The notes beneath the pieces are model-generated. The model was not told where the DNA came from. It did no database searches and saw nothing but the letters and a program-made list of their open reading frames with translations. This document shows, one piece after another, positions 22,780-34,505 of a stretch of 64,000 bases of DNA (the first letter of the stretch is position 1; the number at the start of each line of letters is the position of its first letter). Source of the stretch: Massospora cicadina (lineage: Eukaryota > Entomophthoromycota > Entomophthoromycetes > Entomophthorales > Entomophthoraceae); assembly GCA_022478985.1 (NCBI GenBank), contig JAKSZP010002725.1, positions 62,001 to 126,000 of the forward strand. The letters are read 5' to 3'. The translations under genes were made by a program, and so were the position numbers.

Positions 22780-23895
22780 ACCTATGGCACCACCAGTTCA
22801 CTTTAATGGGGTACTACCCCGGTTATTAAATTATCTCAATATGTGGAGCTGAAGCTTGCTTTGCATACCTTACTTCAGGAGCAAAAAGTGCTTTTTCAGG
22901 AGAATAAGAATATTAATGGGTAGCTCAACCATGACTTCCGCCAACTGCTCCTGGTGGGTGATCATACCAACCAATTAATCAACCTCTTGAGCAGCATGAT
23001 GGAGCACTAGACTGTGCAGATATAAACTAGATAGGGTTGTTTAGGAACAGGAAATTTGCAGTGACAGGCTGCCCCCATTTAACCGTGATGGTAACATACG
23101 TGGGTTTTTCAAGCAGTTTGAGTTTTCCATTTAGGGGGCTTCCAATTGGTGGAAAGCTAAACTGTTGATATCCGCGTTGGATGTTTTTGGAGCCGTTCAA
23201 GTTACATGTTAATTTAAAAATAGTACTGTAGTTTACTAAGAGGTGAAGGATACTGTAATTCGCCTATTTGGGGGCAAAGAGAAAATGGCGCAGCGCAAGG
23301 CGGACTTTTTAACAATATCTTTTCAAAAGATAAGTCTTTAATACAGTTTGCAGAGTGGTTCGCTAATGAGGCTCATGTGTTGTTGGGTGTGAATGTCTTA
23401 TCTGATGAGGAAGTGGGCATAGCATTGATGGAGGCTACAAAGCCCTATCGTGAATTTCATAATGCTATGGCATACACTCTTCAGGAGGATGCAGAGTAAC
23501 TTAAAATCATCCATTGTTTACGCCATTTATCCATCACCTTTAGTGCTCCCAACGTGAAGCGGAAGGATCCTGTATCTGCCACTAAAATTCCGCTAAATGA
23601 AGGATCTCAACAATATGGGGGCAATCCATGAGCTACTCCTTGGTCACTTAACTCAGGAGCGGGTCCTTTCCATCCCTATTATGATCAATTCGCTTATACT
23701 TGGGCCCATAATAATTCATGGTCTAATAGTAGACCTAGACCTTCAGGGGTGATTCAGAAATGAGTACCGGTCCCAAACGCTTGTTGCTTAAGTGGCCAAA
23801 CAGGTCATTATGCGGTTAGTTGTCAGTCCAAACCAAAGGTCCATGCAGTATCCATTGTCCCAAATGAACAGGGAAAAGGGCGAGTGGATTAGAGA
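22780..23895 (+). pseudogene. Gypsy-5 gag remnant
   Basis: The capsid region is readable from PPFNRDGNIRGFFKQFEFSI (near 23070) through ALDVFGAVQVTC and VIRLFGGKEKMAQRK (near 23165-23300) to ITFSAPNVKRKDP. A zinc knuckle at 23782-23823 keeps C, H and the last C, but its second cysteine is serine (C-x2-S-x4-H-x4-C), so metal binding is doubtful. KPKVHAVS follows. Stops interrupt the frame at several points. The role in the family is particle assembly and RNA packaging. Confidence 0.78.
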
Positions 23896-24329
23896 CGGGA
23901 CGCTCTGCTTCCACTGATTTAAATGTAATTGTCCATGATGTTTATCATGAGTCACTTTGTGTCAGCCCTGAGGCACACTCTAAGGATTTACTATATCAAC
24001 AGATCCCTTACCATCTTTTGGCATCCAGCTGGGGGAGAGACCCCAATAATTCAGACATGGGGTTCTTCCAAGAGGTGCATAAGCCATACGCCTGGCAAAT
24101 CCTTGAGTGGAATGGTACGGTTGGCGGTGAACCCTCTGCATACGTCGCAGATTTAAGGTGTTGAGGTGGCGATTCCTGTAGAAAGGATTGCCCAAGAGTA
24201 TCCTCATGTTGGGGCCGGTATACTCACTTTTTGGATAATCGAACGCCCTTGGATGTTTATGTATGAACACCCAGGGTTCTTTTTATTTATAATGCACATA
24301 TTGTGACATAACTGTACAAAATACCAAAA

Positions 24330-24678
24330 TTTAGCGCTCATTGATACAGGCGCACCTGTCAATATAATATCCAACAAGCTTGTGGCTAAGCTTCCGCTGA
24401 AGCCAGATGTGGACCACTTAGTAGTGTATGGTACTGCGGGGAAACAGAGTACTGTGTCAGAAGGCGCATATAGCTCATTGCCTTTGAGATTTGGGTCATC
24501 CAGCACATCTGCTCCAGCGGTGGTGTTGCCTAATGACCACTATGATATGTTAATCGGTGCTGCATTTATGTGGCACTTTGGGGCTGTGGTTAATATGGCG
24601 GACGAAACCATCAGTATCCTGGGACAATGGATCCACATCTATTTTACTTCCAGCGGAGTCCCAGATGACCCAATCTGA
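24330..24678 (+). pseudogene. Gypsy-5 aspartic protease
   Basis: Best preserved of the older proteases here: A-L-I-D-T-G-A-P-V-N-I-I (DTG codons 24343-24351), then YGTAGKQSTVSEGAYS and YDMLIGAAFMWHFG, ending ISILGQW. The stretch from about 24330 to the TGA at 24676-24678 is open and has normal retropepsin length. Upstream linkage to gag is broken by stops, so it is not made as part of a polyprotein. Confidence 0.85.
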
Positions 24679-25189
24679 TCTGGTCAAATTGATCTTGCTT
24701 ATAGCGATGTGGTGATTCCTGTAAGATATTGGCAGATGAAGCAGAAAACCTAAACGCTTCCAAACCAGACTTATGAGTACAAAGGAATTCCGCTACAAGC
24801 CGCAAATTCTTTGACTATCCCTTCTGGGCATTAGGTCATAATTGGGACAGAGCTCAAAACTGATATACAAGGAGGTCTGTACGGAGAGGTTGTGGGGCCC
24901 TATCAACAATCATGGCTTAGTCCTCATGTGGCTCCTGGGTTACTGTTACCATGGCAGGGGAAAGTGAAGGTCTTGGTAGCGAATCTGCAGAAGGAGGTGA
25001 TGAAGGTTCAGCGGCATCAAGTGGTGGACTACCTGCACCTGATCCCTCTTTATGAGGTTCACCAGGTACACAACTTTGGTTCTTAGAAAGATATTGGCTT
25101 GCCTTTAAGAACCACCTTCAGCGTAATGACCGTGGTTTCACGGGAGGCATTAACTGGTCTATTGGAGGATTAGAAGGACAGGGTGATGG

Positions 25190-26560
25190 ATCTGTTTGAG
25201 ATGTATCACAGCATTTTTGCATCTGATGATTATGACTTGGGTTGCACTTGCAGGGTCATGCAATGGGTGGACACGGGAGACCACCCCTTATTAGGTCATG
25301 ACCTATCCGTCGCTCAAAGGCAACAGAGAAGTTTTATCTGAAGAAATAGATAAATTGGTGTAACAGGTAATGTTGGAGACATCAAAGAGTCTATGGGCAT
25401 CTCCTGCTCTAATTGTCAAAAAGAAAGATGGCTCCAATAAATTAGAAATCAATTATTGGAAGCTTAACAGCATTATGAAAAAAGATTTGTACCTGCTACC
25501 ACAAATTGATAATGCTTTAGATTGGTTAGGTGAGGCTAAGTATTTCTCTGCTATGGACTTGATTTCGGGGTACTGGAAGATTGAGTTGCCAGCGATGGAA
25601 CAAGAAAATGCGTTATAATCACCTCAAAAGGATTGTTCCAGCCTATATGTATGCCACAGAGTTTGTGCAATGCCCCCGCTACATCCCAGCGGGCTATGGA
25701 CACTATTTTGGGTAACCTAAAGCTGTCTTGCGTTATTGTCTACCTTGACAATATCAACTTGTTTTCATGGACGTTCACAGAGCATCTTGGACACCTGGAG
25801 CAATTGTTCCGTTGCCTTGCTAATGCTAAGATCAAGATTAAGCCCCAAAAGTGTCACTTTTAAAGGAACAATTGGAATATCTCGGCTTTGTGGTAGACTC
25901 CAAAGGGCTTAGTCTTCAGCCGTCCAAGGTGGAAGCCATCCACAAGATGGCTCAGCCAAGCAATAAGCAGGATATCCAAGTGTTCTTGGCATGGTTGGTT
26001 TCTACCGGCGGTTCATTCCCAACTTCAGCTGTATTGGGGTCCACTCTTTGAGCTACTTAAGAAAAACGCTGCCTTCAACTGGACAGATCAATGTCAAACT
26101 GCTTTTGGTATATTACGAACTACATTGGTTAGCGCGCCTGTTTTACAATAACACTACCTTGAAATAGAGTTTATTGTGCAAATGGATACTTTGATTTCCG
26201 CTGTAGGAGCTGTATTATCCCAAAAAGATGATGACAGTGTGGAGCACCCAATTGCATATTGTAGTCGCAGTTTAACTGACCCTGAACAGAATTACACCAT
26301 GATGGAGCAGGAGTGTTTAGCGGGTAATCATTGCATATAAACAATTCTGGGTCTACCTCCATGGGGTGAAATTCAAAGTAGTAGTAGATCATGCCTCCTT
26401 GCTCTGGCTACAGAATCTGCAGGAACCTGAAGGCAGGCTATCTCAATGGGCTTTGAAGCTCCAAGCATTTGATTTTTTTTAGTACTAGATGGAACAAGCA
26501 TTTGATTTTGAGCTCATGCATTGGACAGGGGCGAAGCATCAGAAAGCAGACTGTCTTTCC
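25190..26560 (+). pseudogene. Gypsy-5 reverse transcriptase and RNase H
   Basis: RT spans WASPALIVKKKDGS (near 25390), FSAMDLISGYWKIEL (near 25550) and the catalytic loop at 25741-25752, which reads Y-L-D-N: the second aspartate is changed to asparagine. FKG-type linker sequence follows, then RNase H with QMDTLISAVGAVLSQ (near 26180), NYTMMEQECLAG, VVDHASLLW and KHQKADCLSQLPM (near 26540). A stop at 25616-25618 and frame changes near 25635, 25865 and 26040 break it. The Asp-to-Asn change alone should abolish polymerase activity. Confidence 0.88.
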
Positions 26561-26799
26561 CAATTACCCATGGTCACCATTACAGCAGATGTGGTGGACA
26601 TTATGTACAAAAAGATGATTTTTTCAAATATCATGATGAGCCGCTGCCTGAGATCAAAGTGTTAGATGGGCTTAATAAGGATACCTTCTTGCAAAATGGA
26701 GAATTATATAAGTGGATTGGGGAATTGACGCTGAGTTTCCCAAAACCCTCTGCCAGGCCTGCGACAATTATGGATGCCCATAGAGCAGTAGGTAATGGA

Positions 26800-27790
26800 G
26801 GGTTGAAAAAATGCTGGAGTTCTTGCGACCCTGCTACTATTGGGAGAGTATGCACTACAATATGCTTGAGACGGTTGGTTATTGCCATCAGTGCCAAGTG
26901 GAGAAACCATACCACCAGAAGACCACCTACCAGCTAGTCAAGCCTCTGTTTGCATGGCGTACTGTTTTATTAGATGTGGTGGGGCCTCAACCAACTGGCG
27001 TGAACCACCCAAATATATAATAGTTGCCATCAACCATTTGACAAAATGGGTGGAAGCAAGGGCTATCAAGGATTTGGGGGCTGTCACTACCACCAAGTTC
27101 ATCATGGAGTGTGTCATACAGCTCCATGGTTATCCACAATATATCCTAATGGACAACGGTACCAAATTTAAATCACATATATTAACCAAATTGAACAAGC
27201 TCATGGCAATCCATGAGGTTGTAACTACCCCCTACCACCCTGAATCTAACGGTATGGTGGAATGGGTCAATGGAATCTTGGTAAATATCCTATGCAAGCT
27301 TGTAAATGACGGTCATCATACTGGAGCACCCTTTTATCCAAAGCTGTCTTTGCTTACAATATCAGCTACCACTCAACACTGTTAAGAGTCCATTTCAATT
27401 GCTCTATGGACAACATCCAGTGCTGACTGCATTGCTTTACTCCTTTATGGAGGATACCGGTGGAGTCCAGCCCCACCACTAATTGTCTACCTTAACAAAC
27501 ATGTTGATTAAACTCCAAACCGAGGCATATTCCACTAGTCTTGCCAAGAAGATTTGAGATCATACGCTGATCAAGGTAGACGCAGCAGTCTTCCACAGTT
27601 TGGGGTAGGGGAATTGGTCCAGTTTCGTGACCAACATGGGTTCAGAAGAAGGAACAAGCTCGCTAGTATATGAAACGGACCATTTAAGATCATTGAGAAG
27701 ACTGGGGCTGACGCCTACACCATTAAGGAACCCACGGGTGGTCAGATAATCAACTGAGTACACACAAAGTTCCTTTGGCCATACAAGCAA
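26800..27790 (+). pseudogene. Gypsy-5 integrase
   Basis: The zinc-binding end is visible as C-H-Q-C near 26885. The catalytic triad is intact: D in LLDVVGPQP (26973), D in MDNGTKF (27152) and E in NGMVEWVNG (27260). The core is open from 26882 to 27385. The C-terminal part continues with FGVGELVQFRDQHG (near 27600), GPFKIIEKTGADAYTIKE and VHTKFLWPYK (near 27770). There is no chromodomain. Frame changes near 26990 and 27385 break the protein. Confidence 0.88.
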
Positions 27791-27820
27791 TAGGCGCTTA
27801 TCATCCAGTCAAGGGGGTAG

Positions 27821-28349
27821 TTTCGAGATTTCAATATGAATGGGCGATAAGCTAGTGTTCTGGTGGATTGTCATCTAGATGTGAAGCAAGCTCCGAGGGC
27901 GAGTAATAGGTTAGAGCAATGCAAAGTGAATAGATTGACTCAATTAGGGTTCAGTACTCAAGGAAATTTTATTGAATCATTGATGATCTAATGAACTCTA
28001 CATTAATATCAAAGAGAGATTGACTAAGAGAAATGTGTCTAATCCGTTGAAGAATACTGAGGGTTAAGGGTTGAGTGGGAGAGAGAAGTGGGGAGGTTTT
28101 TAAAGTGGAAAAGAGAGGAAGAAAGAAGAAGTGAGTAGGATTAAGTAGAGATTGAAAGGAGAGAGGTTCTGCGGTTAGATCATATTAAATAAAAGTAGCG
28201 AAGCTGGGGCAATTTCCTCATATTTTATATTAAGTTTATTACGTTTATTTGAGGACCAACGGTCTCCATATCAGTTGGCTGTTGCTCAGTAGGCTAAACC
28301 CTGTGCAACTCGTTCAGCGGAAAAAGGTTATATCTGCCAAGAGTTAACA
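27821..28349 (+). repeat. Gypsy-5 3' LTR
   Basis: 529 bases matching 22196-22725. It is preceded by the purine tract AAGGGGGTAG (27811-27820), the plus-strand primer site of the family. It starts TTTCGAGATTTC (TG mutated) and ends GAGTTAACA. Differences from the 5' copy are scattered substitutions and small indels. Confidence 0.92.
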
Positions 28350-28354
28350 CCTGT
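28350..28354. repeat. Gypsy-5 target site duplication, right copy
   Basis: CCTGT directly after the 3' LTR, partner of 22191-22195. Confidence 0.88.
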
Positions 28355-30080
28355 CAACTCGCTTTTGATCAATTATGAATTTGCTTAGACCTTGCGCTGA
28401 TACTAAAAGTAACTGAATTTTGATCAACTGTTTATTATACAGATGAACGCCTCCTTCACCGCCGTAGGGGTGGTGCTATCTCAGCTCAATAATGAGGGGT
28501 AAGAACACCCCTTCTCTTACTGTAGTAAGACAATGGATATCCACAAAATAAAGATACCCTTATTGAGAAAGAATGTTTAGACGTTATTTACGCTTTCAAA
28601 AAATTCAAGTTTATATCCATGGCGTGCATTTTACCATGGTAAATGACCACGCTTCTTTGTGGTGGATGCAGAACCTGAAAGAGCCTGAAGGATGGTTGGC
28701 CCTCTGGGCCTTGAAATTAGAAGGGTATCATTTTCAAATATAACACTAACCTGACATAAAGCATCAAAACGCGGATGGACTCGCTAGGTTGCTTACCATG
28801 GCCTTACTGGCTAATAATGATGACGAAATATTCACTAAAAGGGTAATCAGCAATATGGCAATAAGCCTATCAAGATATAACAAAAATTGGACAAAATCAG
28901 AAGATTTACTTTTGTAAGGATAATAAAATTATATAAGTTTATCAATGAACAAACCTTTTTGTTCCCTAGGCCTACCAAAAGACAGATCACTCATTGACAC
29001 TCATAAGTCAATGGACCACGGTAAATTTAAGAAAACATTGGAACAACTATGATCCAGTTACTATTGAAATCCATATCTTAGATATCCATAAGGCTCTTGG
29101 ATGATGTCACAAATACCAAGCTGAAGCCCCTTATCGAAAAGTAACATCTTATCAATTGGTTGAACCTAATTTTGCTGGCACACAGTCTCTATGAATGTTA
29201 TACGGCCCTTGACTAATACTCATTGTTAGTTTAATTATAATATCATGGCCATTGATTATTAAACCATCTGGGTGCAGGCCAGGGAAGTCAGAGACTTAGG
29301 GGCCATGACTACAACTAAGTAATTCTCAAGGATGTTATTTATTGCATGGTTGCCCCTTCTTTTGTTGTTGTTAAAGGGACCAATATTACGTCCAAAATAA
29401 ATTCTAATCTTAACTCTTTAATATTCATATGTTAGTCTATCTACTTCCTATCACCTGGAGACTAATGGTACCATCAAACATAAGAATGGTACACTGGTTG
29501 ATATTTTATGTAAGTAGGTTGCAGTCAAAGCGTCCAACTGGAACCTCTTTTGCCTTCATCTGTATTCACATACAACATTGCATATCACTTGGCCATAGGA
29601 CACTCAGCATTTGCTTTACTACATGGGATACAGCCCTTGTTGCCCCATTTTTATATGCATTTGTTGAAGAAGAGAACATGAGTTCTAATAAATACTTTGA
29701 GAAGCTAGCGCAAAAGTTGGTTCAATTACAAAGCTCAGCTTACTAAAAAAGCACTTGCTCAGAAGGTCAAAGATAGAGCATGTGATAATGAGGACCACCG
29801 GACCATACCCACTTTTGGTGTAGGGGAGTTGGTCTAATATCATGACAAATATGGGCTTGGACGGACCAGCAGATTATCCTATATATGGAAAGGACCCTTT
29901 GAGATATAAAGAAGACATATACGGATGCCTACACTCTGAAGGATCATACTAAGGTTCATCTCATCAACCAAGTGCATGCCAAGTTTCTGAAAAGGCGCTA
30001 CCTGAACTCTTGGCTTGCGGCCTCTAGCTTTCCAATAACTCAGCTGACCCCCACTCATCTTAATTACCTGATGTTTGGTC
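28355..30080 (+). pseudogene. Gypsy-4 RNase H and integrase, right of Gypsy-5
   Basis: The reading resumes with QLAFDQL (RT-RNase H linker), then QMNASFTAVGVVLSQLN (near 28440; the first acidic residue of RNase H is replaced by N) and a VNDHASLWW-like block near 28640. In integrase the third catalytic position reads N-G-T-I-K-H-K-N-G (near 29465-29490), that is, lysine in place of the glutamate. The tail has WKGPFEI and VHAKFLKRRY (near 29970). A purine tract AAGGGGGAAA (30081-30090) closes the internal region. Many stops; inactive. Confidence 0.75.
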
Positions 30081-30091
30081 AAGGGGGAAAT

Positions 30092-30894
30092 TGTTGCAAA
30101 TGGCTAAACAACCCAATTAGAATTTCAGCATTTAGTACTTAATACCTAATAATTATAGACAGGATTTGATGGTGTAAGGAGTCTCAAGTGTGTAGTTCTC
30201 GTCTGCATAAGGAGTCGCCAAAGTTGTATTATATTACTTTTAATGCTCTTTCCTCAGCGCTGTAGATTTACAGATATGGCGGATCATATCTCATAACCCG
30301 CCAGTCAAAATCTACCACTTTTATTTAGTAATTGCTCTGGCTCCTTTCCTCAGAATTCAGATCTGCTCTAATTAACTATATCTATTCATCTGACTTTTTC
30401 TTTGCGCCAGCGTAAGATATTCAGTATGAGGAATCCTTTTTCATTTATGGCCATCTGCTAGAACCTCGCATGTAATTAGTTGGATTATGACTACAATGGA
30501 ATTCTTCTGAGTCTTAGCTATTTGCTCAATTAATATAATTTGGATCGTTATTCATTAGACTACCACTTTGAGTGCTGCTTAGTATGCATAAAATGCACTG
30601 ATAGGAACACTAGTAGAAGGTGATATCTGGGCTGAATTCTAAAAGTGACAGGACCTTTTTTCCTAAGTTGCTAGAAAAAACCTAGCAGAAGAAGTACATC
30701 CTGCTAGCAGATGAGCTTTTTGAAGTAACTGATAAAAGATTGTTTTCTTCTGATTTTTATAATGGAAATATCTCTTGTTGAGAAAATATTGTTTTTACAA
30801 GCGTTTATTAAGGTTGCTGTCCTTAAACAATGCCTTATCATTTTGAGCTTATAACATGTGCTTCAAAATCCAAATCTTAATGCAAAATTTCACA
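30092..30894 (+). repeat. Gypsy-4 3' LTR
   Basis: Partner of 17599-18380. It starts TGTTGCAAATGG next to the purine tract and ends AATTTCACA just before GATGG. Its divergence from the 5' copy is clearly larger than that between the Gypsy-5 LTRs, as expected for the outer, older element. Confidence 0.82.
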
Positions 30895-30899
30895 GATGG
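30895..30899. repeat. Gypsy-4 target site duplication, right copy
   Basis: GATGG after the 3' LTR, partner of 17594-17598. Confidence 0.8.
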
Positions 30900-32464
30900 G
30901 AAAACAACAGGCAAATTGTACATGACTCATGTCTCATCGCTCTCCTTATCAGATTCTGGCGAGTAATACTGGAGCAGCTAGAATCTGGTAGCACTAGCAT
31001 ATATCCTGAAGAATTTTAAACTTAAGTTGATTCATCAATAGAAAATTTGTGGCGTTCAGTCTGCAATACAGTATACTTTTTGATATTCATTAATTAGTGG
31101 CGGAAAAGTCCACTTTTTAAATGTGATGTTTTCATTCACTTAAACCTAACGGTTTGTCCCTGAGTTGCAAGTTACCTATGTAAGGAATAGAGTTCCTGAT
31201 AAAACTTGGTAACACAGGGTACGGCCCCAGTCATTTATCATCTAGGCTTTAAGGTAACATTGTTGAGCTTCTGTAATTTTTACTCATTTCTTTTCTTGAA
31301 ACTCATGGTCTATCATGATGTCAGCAGGAGACCAACGTAAGCATTCAGGTTTCTTGTAAGTTCTGTTTCTCAGCGAAATAATTTTTGTGAGGCCTAGTGG
31401 CCAGCCACTACTTCAAAAGAGGTCTTCAATACCTCCGCCTTGAGTTAGTCCTCAACTATATTCTCAGAATCTATACTGCATAATTAAATTTTCAAAGAAA
31501 AGATGTGGACTCAAGTATTGAAGTGCACTTTTTGAAAGGTGCTTAGGTGTTGTATTTCAGATGCACAGGTTAATATACACAACTAAGTCAGATACTGTTT
31601 GAGGACAGCAACCAGGATAAGAACTAAACCAAATAAAACCTTAATTTTTGGAATAGGGCTTTAATTAATAAAATAGAGAGCACATTGTAATATCTAAGAC
31701 TGTCAGTGACTCTGTGGCTTTTTATAATAAATTAATAGTAAACTAAAAACTAGCTACTTAAGGAAAAGTACCCACTTACAGAAGTCAAACTCATTCATAT
31801 GTGCTATCACTACCATCGTTCTCATTGGTGCATATCTTAGTTACTATTCAGCACTTAAAGTTGGTAAACTACTGGTGCAATATCAAAATTTGCTAGGAAA
31901 ACGAGTGAATAGGGTCAGAGCATTTCCAATATAAGATTAATATGTCAGTTGAAATTGAAATACAAGGTGGAAATCAAATTACTGGCAACTGGAATAATGT
32001 TTATAAGTGACTCTATAAATTATGTTTATACCAACGTGGGAAAAATACATATTGATGTTAATTTAATATAAGAGGCGATTTGGCAATCAAAGCCACAGTC
32101 GGTGGTCTATAATGTAAAGAAACATAAAAATGCGTCATTGGGAATCAAGGATTTGATTATTGGTAAATCATTCTGAGACCAACTTCGAATAAAAACATAG
32201 TTTACTCACTGTACTGATTATTAAGAATGGATCATCTCTTTTAACCAAATTTTAACAGAATATAAAAATTAAATAAAAATATAAACTAGCATTTGGTCAA
32301 ACAATTACAGCACCTCATAACAAGGTACCCATTCCCTGCCTTAACAGGTGGTTCACCCAGAAGCCAACCCATATTACAAAAATATACTTAATAATTCCAA
32401 TTTAAGAAAAAGATCTAAAAAGAGGGCGAAAAGAGCGATCAAACTTGAAACCTCCTTCTGAAAT
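30900..32464. other. Unassigned AT-rich DNA between Gypsy-4 and Gypsy-6
   Basis: By position this should contain the 5' part of Gypsy-3 (minus strand), and perhaps DNA continuing from the right side of Gypsy-6. I see no gag motif, LTR pair or primer site. A weak plus-strand protease-like block (DLIIGKSF near 32150) is the only hint, and I do not rely on it. Confidence 0.5.
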
Positions 32465-32940
32465 TGTTGTCATACTTTGAGGTATAAGTAAATCAAAATC
32501 CCTAATTACAAATTGATCCACAGTGAATTGACTCTTGAGCCTATTCAAATGGAGCAGTGTATCAATGGCACTAAACCCAAATTCAATCATAAATCCGCAC
32601 AAGTTTCATAATTAATGGAGATGGCTTCACTAAATTCGTCCCCACTTCCTGAATTGCAAGAGGCATGGCCTCCACCGCTCTGGTCATTAAGGCGACAAAG
32701 TATAATGAAATTGCCTCCCAGGTGGTCAATCTAGAAGGCTATGAAAGATCCTGGGTGAATGGGGCTATGAAGATCCTTAAGGCACTGTGTCCCTACGCAG
32801 TCTAAATATTGATACATTTTAATCTAGTAAAATAGTATGTATTTAGTCCATCCTTACTTTTCTTCAATCTCTTTTAAAAATTTTAGCTTTGAGCCCACTT
32901 TTGAACCTTGGCAACAGTCTAGAGAACTGTAACGCCAACA
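32465..32940 (+). repeat. Gypsy-6 5' LTR
   Basis: It starts TGTTGTCATACT and ends AACGCCAACA. It matches 43898-44374 in order through AATCCCTA, GTGAATTGACTCT, ATGGCACCAAACCC-like, CACTTCCTGAATTG, GAAAGATCCTG, GTATGTATTTAGT-like and TCTAGAGAACTGTAA landmarks. Confidence 0.85.
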
Positions 32941-32945
32941 AAACA

Positions 32946-32960
32946 TGGTTACTACAGGGG
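32946..32960 (+). promoter_or_regulatory. Gypsy-6 primer binding site, shortened form
   Basis: TGGTTACTACAGGGG, five bases after the LTR. It looks like the common site TGGTGCTCACTACAGGGG with three bases lost and stands at the same place in the element. Confidence 0.5.
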
Positions 32961-32973
32961 GCTCTGAGCTATC

Positions 32974-32990
32974 TTAAGTGAAAACGTCTA
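32974..32990. repeat. LINE-B target site duplication, left copy
   Basis: TTAAGTGAAAACGTCTA, found again with one mismatch at 38260-38276. Confidence 0.9.
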
Positions 32991-33083
32991 ACTTTTCTTT
33001 CTCGTTGCAAACACTTTTGCAACCTATTCAATTCAAGACTAAATCTAGTTTGATAATCTCACAGAGGAGATTAGTCTGCGCCC

Positions 33084-34495
33084 ATGTCTGGGAGCAGTTG
33101 GGAAAGCAAGGCAAGAGGAGCAGGCGGAAGGCCCGCGGCCTCTAACGTTTGAAAACGCCCCGGAGAATCTGGCGGAATAGACAAAAATCTCAAAAAACTG
33201 GCGGTCACAATTTCCCTGGAGATACTCACGTGGCAAGAACGATGCAACAGTACATCAACACGCCACACTCCCAGCCACTTTCATCGGTGGAATTTGGAGT
33301 CCATGTGTATCTGGACATCCAAAAACGGCCTTATGGGAAAAATTTTGTGAGGATGTACACAAAATTTTCCTGACCGCGGTGTACGTTGCACCTCACTCCA
33401 TGTCATGCGGTTGGCTGGACCTAGGTTTCAAAAGCAAAATAGCAGCAGATGAGGCTGCAGAAGTGTGCATAGTGGTCAACCTCCCCGAAGGGGAATGGGT
33501 TGTCAAAACTAAATGCATCAGATGGACAAAATCAAACCAAATTTTCCTCACGCTTGACTTTTTGCCTACTACGGTAAAATGTGATATTTTGGAGCAACAC
33601 CTGAAAGATGGTCTTGCTGTATATGGTGAAATACAATCTTTCGAAATGCAACATTTCACACTGATGCCACACCTGTGCACCAGCAAAGCCATCGCAGTTC
33701 TGACCCCAACTGAGGTCATCATGAAGGACCTAACCCAGATCCTGCACTCCACCTTTATTGATATCACAGGGCATACCACCCACCCATTCCGTGTAACTGT
33801 GGACAGCGCGCCCCCCATTTGCACCCACTGTGACGCGTTCAGCCATAAGGCGCACACATGCCCCATCAAGGAGGGCGTCACATTCCAAGAGCACCCCTTG
33901 GTGGCCATGGCCAGCGGAGAGGCACACTATGAAGCAACCGCAAGCACCTAGGAGGCTTTCCCATGAGGAGCACAAGGCTGCTACCTATTGGTAAAGCCCA
34001 TCTCCCCACAGGAGCAGAAGAAGGCCAAGCAGGCCTGTAGGGCCGCGGCCAAGGAAGCGGCCAAGGCCACCACCACCATCCCACACTCACAACGCCAGGA
34101 GGACATGGAGACCTTCGCAGTGGAAGCGACTTAGGAATCCATCACCCAATCAGATTGGGAGGCCCATGCTGAGCGGGCCACTCAATGCAAGGATCTGATG
34201 GGAAATTTGATCTCACCCAATCGCTGCACCCAAGCTACAGTCAAAACTGACTTGGGACCTATCCCAATTGAAAAAAAATTTTTGCCCCACTCGACAGTGC
34301 ACCAAACTTATCTGCACCACAAAAAATTCGTCCAACGTCAGGAAAACAAAAAGCAAAGGCCAAAGCCAATGTGACTTCTTCCGCAAAAATTAACAAAAAC
34401 CCCAATAGCGTTGCTGCTAACACCCGCGCTGCTGTGAAAGCCCATGGGGACCTTGAAGAGGCTGGTGGGCCCGGGGGCCCACCCCCTCACACCTA
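33084..34495 (+). pseudogene. LINE-B ORF1: Gag-like zinc-knuckle protein
   Basis: It starts at ATG 33084 (MSGSSWESKARG). The open middle part, 33379-33951, carries the CCHC knuckle C-T-H-C-DAFS-H-KAHT-C at 33820-33861. A lysine/alanine-rich tail follows (KKAKQACRAAAKEAAKA, near 34020). Stops: TGA at 33150 (CGA in LINE-A), TAG at 33949, TGA at 33964 (TGG in LINE-A), TAG at 34132 (CGG in LINE-A). Single-base losses lie near 33245 and in an A run near 33325. As in LINE-A, it would act as an RNA-binding chaperone. Confidence 0.82.
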
Positions 34496-34505
34496 AGGTG
34501 CGAAG

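Larger units (their letters stand above)
22196..28349 (+). mobile_element. Gypsy-5: complete LTR retrotransposon nested in Gypsy-4
   Basis: A 6154-bp element with two similar LTRs (530 and 529 bp), primer binding site, gag, protease, RT, RNase H, integrase and purine tract, flanked by CCTGT. It is structurally complete and less decayed than its host Gypsy-4: the integrase DDE residues and the DTG of protease remain. Stops and frameshifts are present in every module, so it is inactive on its own. Confidence 0.92.
17599..30894 (+). mobile_element. Gypsy-4: LTR retrotransposon split by Gypsy-5
   Basis: Two related LTRs (17599-18380 and 30092-30894) face the same way and are bracketed by GATGG. 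Between them lie a primer binding site, gag, protease and RT. Gypsy-5 follows (22196-28349 plus its 5-bp duplication), then RNase H and integrase. Without Gypsy-5 the element is about 7.1 kb, a normal gypsy length. The flank joint across Gypsy-5 (W-M-E-S...C-Q-L-A-F-D) is the expected RT-to-RNase H linker. It is old: the LTRs differ at many positions and every domain is broken. Confidence 0.85.

Noticed and set aside
32040..32180. Protease-like block (DLIIGKSF) on the plus strand
   Set aside because: Only one short stretch resembles the family, with no DTG or flap motif nearby. Not enough for a feature.
33393..33908. 171-codon minus-strand open frame in LINE-B
   Set aside because: Antisense of ORF1 with its zinc knuckle. 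The equivalent frame in LINE-A (8349-8783, +) is a shadow too.
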